DNA from: Chromohalobacter israelensis
GTDB taxonomy: Bacteria > Pseudomonadota > Gammaproteobacteria > Pseudomonadales > Halomonadaceae
Direction of reading: 5' to 3'
Length of the DNA stretch: 64,000 nt
Assembly: GCA_000761475.1 (NCBI GenBank)
Contig: JQNW01000001.1
Location: forward strand, 973,690-1,037,689
Of this stretch, positions 1-9,067 are shown in pieces. A program made the position numbers and the translations under genes. The first letter of the stretch is position 1. Each line of letters starts with the position of its first letter. The notes beneath the pieces were generated by a model, which saw only the letters and a program-made list of their open reading frames with translations, was not told where the DNA came from and did not search any database.

Positions 1-1921
1 GCCGCTCGGTCATCGAGCAATGCTCGCCGAGTTCGAGCATCTGCTCGAAGGTGTACGGCGCCCACTTGCTGGGCGGCTCCACCGGCGCACCCTCGGCACG
101 CAGTACGGTATTGGTCTGGCGCGGACCTCGAATCACCGAGCGGATGGCGCGATGCACGAGCAGATCCGGATAGCGGCGAATCGGCGAAGTGAAATGCGCA
201 TAAGCCGGATAGGCCAGACCGAAGTGGCCGTCGTTCTGCGGCGAATAGACCGCGCGGCTCATCGAGCGCAGCATTACCGTCTGGATGACGTCGGCATCGG
301 GCCGTCCCTTGATCGTCTCGGCAAGGTCGCGATAGTCCTGCGGCGTCGGATCGTCGCCGCCGCCCAGCGACAACCCCAGCTCGTTGAGGAACAGGCGCAG
401 CTTGTCCAGGCGCTCCGGCGAGGGCTTCTCGTGGATACGATACAGCGCCGGCAGATCGTGCTTGTCGAGAAAGCGCGCGGTCGCCACGTTGGCGGCCAGC
501 ATGCATTCCTCGATGATCTTGTGCGCATCGTTGCGCGAGCGCGGCACGATCTTCTCGATCTTGCGCGCCTCGTTGAAGATGATTTCCGTCTCGGTGGTCT
601 CGAAATCGATGGCACCACGCGCCTCGCGTGCCTCGCGCAGGATCGTGTAGAGACTTTTCAGGTTCTTCAGCGAGGGCACGAGATCCCGATACTGTTCGCG
701 CAGGGCGTCGGCTTCCGGCCCCTCGTCGTCGAGGATCGCGGCGACCTTGTTGTAGGTCAGGCGCGCATGCGACTGGAATACCGCCTCGTAGAAGCGGTAG
801 CGGCTGATCGCCCCGTTCGGAGAAATGTTCATCTCGCAGACCAGGGCCAGGCGGTCCACCTCGGGATTCAGCGAGCACAGCCCGTTGGACAGCAGCTCGG
901 GCAGCATCGGTACGACCTGGCCGGGGAAATAGACCGAGGTGCCGCGCGTGATCGCCTCCTGGTCCAGGGCGCTGCCCGGACGCACGTAGTGCGAGACGTC
1001 GGCGATCGCCACTACCAGCTTCCAGCTCCCGGACTTGGTCTTCCAGGCGCAGACGGCATCGTCGAAGTCCTTGGCGGACTCGTCGTCGATGGTCACCAGC
1101 GGCACATCGCGCAGATCGATCCGGTTCTGCTTGTCGGCCTCGGCCACGGACGCCGACATGTCGGCGATCTCGGCATGCACCTCGGGCGGAAATTCCGCGG
1201 GAATCTCGTAGCTGCGGATGGCGATGTCGATTTCCATCCCCGGATCCATGCGCTCACCGAGCACTTCGGTGACCTCCCCGACCGGCTGTACCCGCGTCGC
1301 CGGTTGCTGGGTGATGCGCACCGCGACGATCTGGCCGTCGCGGGCACCACCGCTGGCGCTATGCGGCACGATCACTTCCTGGGAGATTCGCGAGTTCTCG
1401 GGGATCAATACCCCGAACTCGGCGGTATTCTGGCGGTAGACCCCCACCAGCGACTGAGTGTTGCGCGCCAGCACCTCGGCGATGGTCGCCTCGTCGCGAC
1501 CGCGCCGGTCGCGGCCGCTGATGCGCACCAGCACCTGGTCGCCGTCGAAGACACGCCGCATCTGGCGAGGCGGCAATACCAGATCGGGCTTCTTGCCATC
1601 CTCGCGGATCAAGAAGCCCATGCCGTCGCGATGCCCCTGAACCCGGCCGCGGATGAGGTCGAGCTTGTCGATCAGGGCGTAGGCACCACGCCGATTGCGC
1701 AGAATCTGGCCATCGCGTTCCATGGCGGCCAGCCGGCGGCGCACGCCTTCCAGCCGTTCCTCGTCGTCCACCGCCAGCATGCGGCTGAGGTTTTCGGGGG
1801 TGATGGGCTTGCCGTACTCCTCCAGGCGCGCGAACAGGTATTCGCGGCTGGGGACGGGATTATCGTATTTACTCGCTTCACGTTCCGCATGCGGATCGTC
1901 ACTGAGTTTCCAATGATTCAT
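1..1921 (-). CDS. rnr: Ribonuclease R (3' end outside window)
   Basis: RNase R, a processive 3'-to-5' exoribonuclease of the RNB/RNase II family that degrades structured RNA and acts in RNA quality control. 640 codons are visible and the frame stays open to base 1, so the C-terminal part (end of the RNB domain, S1 domain, basic tail) is missing. Visible parts: an N-terminal winged-helix/cold-shock region (about residues 1-240), then the RNB domain. Its metal-binding signature DDESAKDFDDAV lies near residue 280, followed by RPGSALDQEA, RGTSVYFPGQVVPMLPE and later HFTSPIRRYPDLL, all typical of RNase R. The start is ATG at 1921, with AAGGAAG about ten bases upstream on the minus strand. The tRNA-Leu operon is divergent from it. 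Identity is secure. Only the C-terminus is unseen. Confidence 0.95.
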   Translation of the reverse strand, partial: MNHWKLSDDPHAEREASKYDNPVPSREYLFARLEEYGKPITPENLSRMLAVDDEERLEGVRRRLAAMERDGQILRNRRGAYALIDKLDLIRGRVQGHRDGMGFLIREDGKKPDLVLPPRQMRRVFDGDQVLVRISGRDRRGRDEATIAEVLARNTQSLVGVYRQNTAEFGVLIPENSRISQEVIVPHSASGGARDGQIVAVRITQQPATRVQPVGEVTEVLGERMDPGMEIDIAIRSYEIPAEFPPEVHAEIADMSASVAEADKQNRIDLRDVPLVTIDDESAKDFDDAVCAWKTKSGSWKLVVAIADVSHYVRPGSALDQEAITRGTSVYFPGQVVPMLPELLSNGLCSLNPEVDRLALVCEMNISPNGAISRYRFYEAVFQSHARLTYNKVAAILDDEGPEADALREQYRDLVPSLKNLKSLYTILREAREARGAIDFETTETEIIFNEARKIEKIVPRSRNDAHKIIEECMLAANVATARFLDKHDLPALYRIHEKPSPERLDKLRLFLNELGLSLGGGDDPTPQDYRDLAETIKGRPDADVIQTVMLRSMSRAVYSPQNDGHFGLAYPAYAHFTSPIRRYPDLLVHRAIRSVIRGPRQTNTVLRAEGAPVEPPSKWAPYTFEQMLELGEHCSMTER

Positions 1922-2076
1922 GGTAATGACTTCCTTACGAGCGAGCCGGCAAGCGAATAGAGTGCGCCGATGGCGTTGTTATGAAATTCAATCATGCCGC
2001 CAGTATAGCGGGCACAGCCAGTCGACCCAACCATGTCCGTCATGTGCGTCGCCACATGCGGATGTGACTTCATGGC

Positions 2077-2104
2077 TTGCATTCCCGCGAAAAATGGGTA
2101 TGAT
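2077..2104 (+). promoter_or_regulatory. Promoter of the tRNA-Leu operon
   Basis: A sigma70-type promoter is readable: -35 TTGCAT at 2077-2082 and -10 TATGAT at 2099-2104, with a 16-base spacer. The first tRNA-Leu begins 13 bases after the -10 box. Prediction from sequence alone. Confidence 0.65.
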
Positions 2105-2116
2105 ACAACGCGCCTC

Positions 2117-2203
2117 GCCCAGGTGGCGGAATTGGTAGACGCGCTAGCTTCAGGTGCTAGTGTCCTTACGGACGTGGAGGTTCAAGTCCTCTCCTGGGCA
2201 CCA
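2117..2203 (+). tRNA. tRNA-Leu(CAG), copy 1
   Basis: 87-nt class II tRNA with encoded CCA. The acceptor stem GCCCAGG pairs with CCTGGGC. The anticodon stem CTAGC/GCTAG encloses loop TTCAGGT, giving anticodon CAG, which reads the CUG leucine codon that dominates in GC-rich genomes. A long variable arm is present. First of three genes in tandem. Its sequence is identical to copy 3. Confidence 0.97.
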
Positions 2204-2238
2204 TCGATCTCCTGGCGAGATCGCAAGCGAGGCAAAAT

Positions 2239-2325
2239 GCCCGGATGGCGGAATTGGTAGACGCGCTAGCTTCAGGTGCTAGTGTCCTTACGGACGTGGA
2301 GGTTCAAGTCCTCTTCCGGGCACCA
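2239..2325 (+). tRNA. tRNA-Leu(CAG), copy 2
   Basis: 87-nt tRNA-Leu with anticodon CAG and encoded CCA. The body matches copies 1 and 3, but the acceptor stem differs: GCCCGGA pairs with TCCGGGC. The paired changes keep the stem intact, so the gene looks functional. It lies 35 bases after copy 1. Confidence 0.97.
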
Positions 2326-2349
2326 TCAGTATCGGTAAAGCCATGACGC

Positions 2350-2436
2350 GCCCAGGTGGCGGAATTGGTAGACGCGCTAGCTTCAGGTGCTAGTGTCCTT
2401 ACGGACGTGGAGGTTCAAGTCCTCTCCTGGGCACCA
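2350..2436 (+). tRNA. tRNA-Leu(CAG), copy 3
   Basis: 87-nt tRNA-Leu with anticodon CAG and encoded CCA, identical to copy 1, 24 bases after copy 2. No convincing hairpin-plus-T-run terminator is visible in the 194 bases before the converging nuclease gene. The only candidate is a very short stem followed by TTTT near 2448. Confidence 0.97.
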
Positions 2437-2630
2437 TCGCGCATGACGCTTTTCCGATCGTGATTCCCGTCTGCAGCATTTCCCCATCGAACGCTTGCCT
2501 TGCCGGCATTGCGGTCGTTTTCTCGTTGACTTGCCCGTCTCCCCCGGCCATCCGGTGGCGTCATCGCCCCGTGCCGATATCACGCGGAAACCTCCTCCCC
2601 CGCTCATTGGCTCCTCTGCCCGACCGTCGT

Positions 2631-3482
2631 CTAGTCGAAGCGACCCGGCCGTCGCGCGACACGCTCCAGCCCCCAGCCTTGGGTCTCGATATGGGACTCC
2701 AGCGGCGTCTCGACCGCCTCGGGCAGACGTGGAAAGAAGTCGAGACGAGTCCGCGCCTCGAGTTCGTCGATACTCACCAGGAAGCGATCGAGCGGCTCAT
2801 CGCCATGCACCGTTTGCGGCACGAGAAAGGCCAGTGCCCGAGGGTGCTCGCCCGGCACGACGATGATCTTGTAGAACGCCGCCGGCACCTGGGTGAACCC
2901 GATCCGGTGCAGGAAGCGTTCGTCGAAGACCGGCCCCGTCACCACCTGAAGCCGACCGAAACGCGGCAGAAAGTCGTCCATGACGACTTCTTCCAGGCGC
3001 TGCCATACGCGCCGATTCAGATCGGGGCGCTGGGGCGTGATATTGGTCATGCGAAAGGTATCGAGCTGGGCGTCACGCCCGTAGACGCGGGCGATCGCGT
3101 AGTTGGGGGCCAGATGGCCACGATCATAGCCACTGCGCGTGTACTGATCCGACGTCACCGGCCACAGCGAGCGCCAGTCGCGCTCGAACCCGCTGGGCCG
3201 ATCGCCGATGGGCGCCTCCGCCGTTTCATTCAGCATGTAGCTGGCCCACAGGGGGCTGACGCGAATGTCCGACCACCCGACCAGGAAGCCGTCGTTGCGC
3301 AGCACCCGATTGAAGCCCTGCCAGCTCGTCGCCTGCCATTCGGGGACGCCCATCCAGCTGAGCTGATCGCGGACGTCACGCTCCTGCCAATACCAGAGAC
3401 CGGAGCCGACCACGGCGAAAACCAGGGAAATGCCTGCGCCACGCACCAGGCGCCGAAATTGATAGGAAATAACGGCGATCAT
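2631..3482 (-). CDS. DNA/RNA non-specific endonuclease, membrane-anchored or secreted
   Basis: 283-residue protein of the beta-beta-alpha-metal (DRGH) nuclease family, the Serratia nuclease/EndoG type. Residues about 15-32 form one hydrophobic segment, so it is either a signal peptide or an N-terminal membrane anchor that places the enzyme in the periplasm or outside. The catalytic signature is D120-R121-G122-H123 in the context SGYDRGHLAPN, followed by the conserved NITPQ and a VVTGPVF strand. Family members cleave DNA and RNA with Mg2+. The start at 3482 (MIAVISYQ) was chosen because the hydrophobic segment then lies at the N-terminus. Upstream in-frame codons would add an unlikely arginine-rich leader. 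It lies downstream of the RAM-domain gene on the same strand, with a 76-bp gap, and converges on the tRNA-Leu operon. Confidence 0.85.
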   Translation of the reverse strand: MIAVISYQFRRLVRGAGISLVFAVVGSGLWYWQERDVRDQLSWMGVPEWQATSWQGFNRVLRNDGFLVGWSDIRVSPLWASYMLNETAEAPIGDRPSGFERDWRSLWPVTSDQYTRSGYDRGHLAPNYAIARVYGRDAQLDTFRMTNITPQRPDLNRRVWQRLEEVVMDDFLPRFGRLQVVTGPVFDERFLHRIGFTQVPAAFYKIIVVPGEHPRALAFLVPQTVHGDEPLDRFLVSIDELEARTRLDFFPRLPEAVETPLESHIETQGWGLERVARRPGRFD

Positions 3483-3558
3483 GCCGATGACGCGTCCTTG
3501 TCCTGCAGTGACGAAAACGGAAGATCGGCGGCCCTCGCGGGCCGCGTCGTGGCGGGAA

Positions 3559-3834
3559 CTACCATCCCAGCGAGAACATGGTCTCGAGGTCGTGCCGGGA
3601 ATGCACCTGCATGGCATTGAGCGTCTCGGTGTCGTGAATGCCTTCGACCTGCATCAGACGCTCGGTCACCAGTTGCGCCAATGACTCGAAATCACGCGTG
3701 CGCGCGATCGCGACCAGGTCGTAGCGGCCACAGGTGGAAAACACCTCGCTGATGCCTTCCAGCTCGGCGAGCCGCTGGGCCACCGCATTGATCTGGCCCT
3801 TCTCCACGTCGATCAGGATCACCGCGCTTTGCAT
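3559..3834 (-). CDS. Stand-alone Lrp/AsnC ligand-binding (RAM) domain protein
   Basis: 91-residue protein consisting only of the C-terminal Lrp/AsnC effector-binding domain (alpha-beta ferredoxin-like RAM fold): SAVILIDVEKG, then VFSTCGRYDLVAIAR, then VEGIHDTETLNAMQ. There is no helix-turn-helix, so it should not bind DNA alone. Known stand-alone RAM proteins form decamer-type rings, bind amino acids, and may modulate full-length Lrp-family regulators. The start at 3834 (MQSAV) is backed by GGGAGA seven bases upstream. It lies about 145 bp downstream of spoVR on the same strand and is followed by the nuclease gene. Ligand and partner cannot be read from the sequence. Confidence 0.85.
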   Translation of the reverse strand: MQSAVILIDVEKGQINAVAQRLAELEGISEVFSTCGRYDLVAIARTRDFESLAQLVTERLMQVEGIHDTETLNAMQVHSRHDLETMFSLGW

Positions 3835-3978
3835 GAGACTCTCCCGCTGCACTCGGAACATCGCACCCGGCCACGCAGCCAGGGCACTCAGGATGCACTG
3901 TCGCTCTGCCATTTTTCGACATGGCATCGACGGCGCGCGCTCAGTATATCAGCCTTGGGCGCTGCGGCTAGCGCCGCG

Positions 3979-5529
3979 TCATGCCCCCTCGCGCTCGTCG
4001 CCGGGCAGTGGCCATTGGTAGTGGCGCACGACCTCGTCGTCTTCGACCGACTCCAGCTTGACGGGGAATCCCCACAGCTGATGCAGATGGCGCAACACCG
4101 GGTAGAGCGTCTTGCCCAACGGCCGCCGACGGTCCTGAACATGGCGCAGCGTCAGCGACCGATCGCCACGAATGTCGGCTTCCCAGACCTGGATGTTGGG
4201 CTCGCGCAGGGAAAGCGCGTACTGCGCCGAGAGGGCCTCGCGCACGCGGCGATAGCCGCGTTCATCGTGAATGGCACTGATGGTGAGCATCTCATCGCGA
4301 TCGTCGTCGACGAGGCTGAACAGCTTGAGGTCGCGGATCACCCGGGGCGACAGGAACTGCTGAATGAACGACTCGTCCTTGAAGTTGCGCATCGCGAAAT
4401 GCAGCGTATCCAGCCAGTCGCTGCCGGCGATGTCCGGGAACCATTCGCGGTCCTCGTCAGTCGGCGCCTCGCAGATCCGACGGATGTCCGAGAACATGGC
4501 GAACCCCAGCGCGTAGGGATTGATGCCGTTGAAATGGGGACTGTCGAACCCCGGCTGCTGAATCACCGCGGTGTGCGAGTGCAGGAATTCGAGAATCGTG
4601 CCCTCGTCGATCAAGCCTTCATCGTAGAGGCGATTCATCAACGTATAGTGCCAGAAGGTGGCCCACCCCTCGTTCATGACCTGGGTCTGACGCTGCGGGT
4701 AGAAATACTGCGCCAGCTTGCGCACGATCCGCACCACCTCGCGCTGCCATGACTCCAGCAGCGGAGCATTCTTCTCCAGAAAGTACAGCAGGTTTTCCTG
4801 AGGTTCGGCGGGATAGCGGCCGTGCTGGTGCAGCCCGAGCGGATCATCGCCATCCTCGTCCGGCCTCTGCGCGGTCGGTGTCGCGTGCTCGGGGATGGTT
4901 CGCCACAGGGCGTTGACTTGCGCTTGCAGGTAGGCTTCCCGCTCCTGCTGGCGACGTGCCTCTTCCTCGGAGGAGATCGGCGAGGGCCGCTTGTAGCGAT
5001 CGACGCCGTAGTTCTGCAGGGCGTGACAGGCATCCAGCAGTTGCTCCACCGCCCCGACGCCGTGACGCTCCTCGCACTCGGCAATGTATTTGCGCGCGAA
5101 CACCAGGTAATCGACGATCGCCGAGGCATCCGTCCAGGTGCGAAACAGGTAGTTCCCCTTGAAGAACGAGTTATGGCCATAGCAGGCGTGCGCCATGACC
5201 AGCACTTGCATCATCAAGGTGTTCTCTTCCATGAGGTAGGCGATGCAGGGATCGGAATTGATGACCAGCTCATAGGCCAGCCCCATCTGACCACGCCGAT
5301 ACGCCTGCTCGACGGACAGGAACTGCTTGCCGAACGACCAGTGATGGTAGCCCACCGGCATGCCCACGCTGGCATAGGCATCCATCATCTGCTCGGACGT
5401 GATGATCTCGATCTGGTTGGGATAGGTATCCAGACGATATTCCTTGGCGAAACGCGCGATTTCACGCTCGTAGGCCGTCAGGATCTCGAAGTTCCAGTCG
5501 GAGCCGGTAGCGATGGGGGATGGACTCAT
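3979..5529 (-). CDS. SpoVR family protein
   Basis: 516-residue SpoVR/YcgB family protein, the usual length. Recognisable stretches are the N-terminal SDWNFEILTAYEREIARFA, the central GHNSFFKGNYLFRTWTDA, and NEGWATFWHYTLMNRLYDEG. In E. coli the homologue ycgB belongs to the stationary-phase/starvation response, and spoVR genes lie next to prkA and yeaH in many proteobacteria. The biochemical role is unknown. The stop of yeaH is 21 bp upstream, so the two are almost certainly cotranscribed. The start is ATG at 5529, with AGGAGG just upstream on the minus strand. A G+C-rich hairpin without a T-run follows the stop (3958-3975). Confidence 0.93.
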   Translation of the reverse strand: MSPSPIATGSDWNFEILTAYEREIARFAKEYRLDTYPNQIEIITSEQMMDAYASVGMPVGYHHWSFGKQFLSVEQAYRRGQMGLAYELVINSDPCIAYLMEENTLMMQVLVMAHACYGHNSFFKGNYLFRTWTDASAIVDYLVFARKYIAECEERHGVGAVEQLLDACHALQNYGVDRYKRPSPISSEEEARRQQEREAYLQAQVNALWRTIPEHATPTAQRPDEDGDDPLGLHQHGRYPAEPQENLLYFLEKNAPLLESWQREVVRIVRKLAQYFYPQRQTQVMNEGWATFWHYTLMNRLYDEGLIDEGTILEFLHSHTAVIQQPGFDSPHFNGINPYALGFAMFSDIRRICEAPTDEDREWFPDIAGSDWLDTLHFAMRNFKDESFIQQFLSPRVIRDLKLFSLVDDDRDEMLTISAIHDERGYRRVREALSAQYALSLREPNIQVWEADIRGDRSLTLRHVQDRRRPLGKTLYPVLRHLHQLWGFPVKLESVEDDEVVRHYQWPLPGDEREGA

Positions 5530-5550
5530 GTCACCTCCTGAGCTTGCTCG

Positions 5551-6831
5551 TCACGATGCGACGCGCTTGCGAAACAGCTTGCGGAAGACCGGGTAGATGT
5601 CCCCCGGCTCGACGATCTGTTGCATGGCGAAGCGGCTCGGGTGAGCGGCCTGTACGCGTTCGTATTCTTCCCACAAGGCCTGGTGCGAGTGCGGCGTGAT
5701 CTCCACGTAGGTGTAATACTGCAATTTGGCCATCAGCGACGTCATGAGCAGGTCGCGACAGGTCAGCGAGTCGTCGTCCCAGTTGTCGCCGTCCGAGGCC
5801 TGGGCGACATAGAGGTTCCACTGCGCCGGCGAGTAGCGCTTGGCGATGATCTCGTCGACGAGCGTCAAGGCGCTGGACACGATGGTTCCGCCGGTTTCCC
5901 GCGAGTAGAAGAATTCCTCTTCATCGACTTCCTTGGCCGCCGTGTGGTGGCGTATGAACACCAGTTCGACCTTCTCGTAGTTACGCTCCAGAAAGAGATA
6001 AAGCAACAGGAAAAAGCGCTTGGCGATATCCTTGTGCCCCTGGGTCATGGAGCCGGAAACGTCCATGACGCAGAACATCACCGCCTTGTTGGACGGCTGC
6101 GGCTGATCGATGAGATTGTTGTAGCGCAAATCATAGGTATCGATGAACGGTACCGCCTCGAGCCGCTTCTCGAGGCGCTCGATCTCGGCCTTGAGTTCGC
6201 CGATTCGTGCCGGGTTGCGCAGCACCGGGTCCTTGCGTTCCTCGCTTTCCAGGGCCTCCTCGGCTTCGCGCAGGGCACGCTTGATGGGCGCGCGCATGCC
6301 GATGCGGCGCGCCTGCGCCTCGCGCATCGAGCGCACGATATTGATCCGCGACGGCACGCCGTCCCGCGTCACCCCGGCACGCACCGGGCGCACCTCGTCG
6401 AGATCCCGCAGCTGCTTGCGCTCGAGATGGGGCAAGGCCAGGCCATCAAAGACGAAATCGAGAAATTCCTCGCGGCTCAGGGAAAACGCGAACTCGTCCA
6501 TGCCCTCGCCCTGGTTGGACGCGCTTCCCTCGCCCGAACCGCCGCGCCCTTCGCCGCCCGGCCGACGCAGGCGATCCCCCTCGACGAACTCCTTGTTCCC
6601 CGGGCTTACGATCGTGCGTGCCCCGCCCGGGCCATGCTGAAAGACCGGCTCGGAAATGTCCTTGGCGGGGATCGAGATCTTCTCGCCGCGCTCCATGTCG
6701 GTAATCGAGCGGCGATTGACCGCTTCCTCCACCGCTCGCTTGATATGGCTGCGATAGCGTTGCAGGAAACGCTGGCGATTCACGGCACTCTTGTTCTTGG
6801 CGTTGGCGCGTCGATCGATGAAGTAGGTCAT
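5551..6831 (-). CDS. yeaH: YeaH/DUF444 family protein (VWA-like)
   Basis: 426 residues, essentially the length of E. coli YeaH. The N-terminus [20 protein letters not shown] is characteristic. It is followed by a basic region, a glycine-rich linker (about 90-105), and a C-terminal von Willebrand A-like domain with a MIDAS-type motif D257-V-S259-G-S261. The family works with the kinase PrkA in nitrogen-starvation and stationary-phase stress. Its molecular action is not established. The start at 6831 gives the family N-terminus and has AGGAGGTCGCC directly upstream. It lies 84 bp downstream of prkA and 21 bp upstream of spoVR, forming the conserved prkA-yeaH-spoVR operon. Confidence 0.94.
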   Translation of the reverse strand: MTYFIDRRANAKNKSAVNRQRFLQRYRSHIKRAVEEAVNRRSITDMERGEKISIPAKDISEPVFQHGPGGARTIVSPGNKEFVEGDRLRRPGGEGRGGSGEGSASNQGEGMDEFAFSLSREEFLDFVFDGLALPHLERKQLRDLDEVRPVRAGVTRDGVPSRINIVRSMREAQARRIGMRAPIKRALREAEEALESEERKDPVLRNPARIGELKAEIERLEKRLEAVPFIDTYDLRYNNLIDQPQPSNKAVMFCVMDVSGSMTQGHKDIAKRFFLLLYLFLERNYEKVELVFIRHHTAAKEVDEEEFFYSRETGGTIVSSALTLVDEIIAKRYSPAQWNLYVAQASDGDNWDDDSLTCRDLLMTSLMAKLQYYTYVEITPHSHQALWEEYERVQAAHPSRFAMQQIVEPGDIYPVFRKLFRKRVAS

Positions 6832-6915
6832 GGCGACCTCCTGTGAGCGCGGGGCGCAGGGCAAGGCGGCATCAGCACGCCGCCCGCTCCCCTGTCGTCG
6901 GTCACGTCATGCTGC

Positions 6916-8838
6916 CTAGTGGGACTTGCGCACCCGCAGGTACCATTCCGACAGCAGGCGGACCTGCTTTTCGGTATAGCCACGCTCGACCATGCGTGCC
7001 ACGAAGTCCTCGTGTTTCTTCTGGTCGGCCGTCGAGGCCTTGGCGTTGAAGGAAATGACCGGCAGCAGTTCCTCGGTATTGGCGAACATCTTCTTCTCGA
7101 TCACGCCCTTGAGCTTCTCGTAGGACTGCCAGCTGGGGTTCATGCCATTGTTCTGAGCCCGCGCCCGCAGCACGAAGTTGACCACCTCGTGACGAAAATC
7201 CTTGGGGTTGGAAATTCCCGCCGGCTTCTCGATCTTCTCCAGCTCCTCGTTGAGCGCCTGGCGATTGAACAGCTCCCCGGTCTCGGGATCGCGATATTCC
7301 TGGTCCTGAATCCAGAAATCGGCATAGGTCACGTAGCGATCGAAGATGTTCTGGCCATACTCGCTGTACGATTCGAGATACGCGGTCTGGATTTCCTTGC
7401 CGATGAAGTCGACGTAACGCGGCGCCAGGTACTCCTTGATGAAACGCAGATAGCGTTCGAAGGTTTCCTTGGGCAGTTGCTCCTGCTCGAGCCGCTGCTC
7501 CAGCACGTACAGCAGATGCACCGGATTGGCGGCCACTTCATGCGTGTCGAAGTTGAACACCTTGGAGAGAATCTTGAAGGCGAAGCGTGTCGACAGCCCC
7601 TCCATGCCCTCGTCGACCCCCGCCGCATCGCGATATTCCTGGATCGACTTGGCCTTGGGATCGGTGTCCTTGAGGTTCTCGCCGTCGTAGACCCGCATTT
7701 TGGAGTAGATGCTCGAATTCTCCGGCTCCTTGAGACGCGAGAGCACCGAGAACTGCGCCAGCATGCGCAGCGTGTCCGGCGCGCAGGGCGCCTCGCTCAG
7801 CGAGGAGTGCTCGAGCAGCTTCTTGTAGATGTTGATCTCTTCGGTCACCCGCAGGCAGTAGGGCACCTTGACGATGTAGACACGGTCGAGGAACGCCTCG
7901 TTGTTGCGGTTGTTGCGAAACGTCTGCCACTCGCTTTCGTTGGAGTGCGCCAGCACGATGCCGTCGAAGGGAATGGCCCCCATGCCCTCGGTGGGGTTGT
8001 AGTTGCCCTCCTGAGTCGCCGTCAGCAAGGGATGCAGTACCTTGATCGGCGCCTTGAACATCTCGACGAATTCCATCAATCCCTGGTTGGCCTTGCACAG
8101 GCCGCCGGAGAAGCTGTAGGCATCGGGATCATCCTGGGAATAAAGCTCGAGCTGGCGAATGTCGACCTTGCCCACCAGCGACGAAATGTCCTGGTTGTTC
8201 TCGTCCCCGGGCTCGGTCTTGGATACCGCGATCTGATTGAGACGCGAGGGGTAGAGTCGCACGACGCGAAACTGCGAGATATCGCCGCCGTACTCCTTGA
8301 GGCGCTTGGCGGCCCAGGGCGACATCACCGACCGCAGTTGGCGACGGGGAATTCCGTACTCCTTCTCGAGCAGCTCGCCATCCTCCTCCGGCGAGAACAG
8401 CCCCAGCGGCGACTCGAACACCGGCGAGCCCTTGATGGCATAGAACGGCACGTGCTCCATCAGCAGCTTGAGGCGCTCGGCCAGCGAGGACTTGCCGCCC
8501 CCCACCGGCCCCAGGAGATACAGGATCTGCTTCTTCTCTTCCAGGCCCTGCGCGGCATGCCGAAAGTACGCCACGATCTGCTCGATGGCCTCTTCCATTC
8601 CGTAGAATTCGGAAAACGCCGGATAACGGCGGATGACCTTGTTGCTGAAAATGCGCGACAGCCGCGAATCCCTGGCGGTATCGATGACTTCCGGCTCGCC
8701 GATCGCCTCGAGTATGCGCTCCGCTGCAGTCGCGTATGCGCCGGGCTCGCGACGACAGAGCTCCAGATACTCCTGAAGGCTCAGTTCCTCCTGTTGAACG
8801 CGTTCGTAACGATTCTGGACATGATCGAAGATACTCAT
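6916..8838 (-). CDS. prkA: PrkA serine protein kinase / AAA+ ATPase (YeaG)
   Basis: 640 residues against 644 in E. coli YeaG. The N-terminus SIFDHVQNRYERVQQEELS is typical. An AAA+ module carries Walker A G110-PVGGG-K116-S, and a C-terminal PrkA kinase domain follows. The family undergoes autophosphorylation and acts in starvation and stress adaptation. In the operon it is the first gene, followed by yeaH and spoVR. The start at 8838 has AAGGAGGCG seven bases upstream. Longer in-frame extensions into the upstream region have no family counterpart. A 229-bp gap to ltaE must hold the operon promoter. I see no clear sigma54 -24/-12 element there. Confidence 0.95.
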   Translation of the reverse strand: MSIFDHVQNRYERVQQEELSLQEYLELCRREPGAYATAAERILEAIGEPEVIDTARDSRLSRIFSNKVIRRYPAFSEFYGMEEAIEQIVAYFRHAAQGLEEKKQILYLLGPVGGGKSSLAERLKLLMEHVPFYAIKGSPVFESPLGLFSPEEDGELLEKEYGIPRRQLRSVMSPWAAKRLKEYGGDISQFRVVRLYPSRLNQIAVSKTEPGDENNQDISSLVGKVDIRQLELYSQDDPDAYSFSGGLCKANQGLMEFVEMFKAPIKVLHPLLTATQEGNYNPTEGMGAIPFDGIVLAHSNESEWQTFRNNRNNEAFLDRVYIVKVPYCLRVTEEINIYKKLLEHSSLSEAPCAPDTLRMLAQFSVLSRLKEPENSSIYSKMRVYDGENLKDTDPKAKSIQEYRDAAGVDEGMEGLSTRFAFKILSKVFNFDTHEVAANPVHLLYVLEQRLEQEQLPKETFERYLRFIKEYLAPRYVDFIGKEIQTAYLESYSEYGQNIFDRYVTYADFWIQDQEYRDPETGELFNRQALNEELEKIEKPAGISNPKDFRHEVVNFVLRARAQNNGMNPSWQSYEKLKGVIEKKMFANTEELLPVISFNAKASTADQKKHEDFVARMVERGYTEKQVRLLSEWYLRVRKSH

Positions 8839-9012
8839 CAAACGCCTCCTTTCACGACACGGGGTCGCGCCTCGGATTCGGGACTGGCTATGTATCAGCG
8901 TAGACAGATGGAGGGGAAACGGGTGGTGCAATACGCACTTTCCTTTCAACGCAGCCACCCGGCCCTGTCCATAAGAGCCCATCGAACGGCCATTGGTTCG
9001 TTGAAAGTCATT

Positions 9013-9058
9013 GAAAAGGGAAGATACTGGGCGGTCCGCGAGACATTCGCCGCCCAGT
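9013..9058 (-). terminator. Probable rho-independent terminator of ltaE
   Basis: A perfect 9-bp inverted repeat, ACTGGGCGG (9026-9034) against CCGCCCAGT (9050-9058), begins ten bases after the ltaE stop. On the minus strand it is followed by the pyrimidine-rich tail ATCTTCCCTTTTC. The 15-base loop is long, so efficiency is uncertain. Confidence 0.5.
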
Positions 9059-9067
9059 CGATACCTG

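Noticed and set aside
20..1960. A 646-codon open frame opposite rnr
   Set aside because: Antisense frame in GC-rich DNA. The opposite strand encodes clear RNase R motifs. The frame has no recognisable motif.
3958..3975. Hairpin GGCGCT..AGCGCC after spoVR as a terminator
   Set aside because: There is no T-run on the minus strand and the stem is only six bases.
8839..9012. sigma54 promoter for prkA
   Set aside because: TGGC and TTGA elements are present, but the GG-to-GC spacing does not match the -24/-12 rule.
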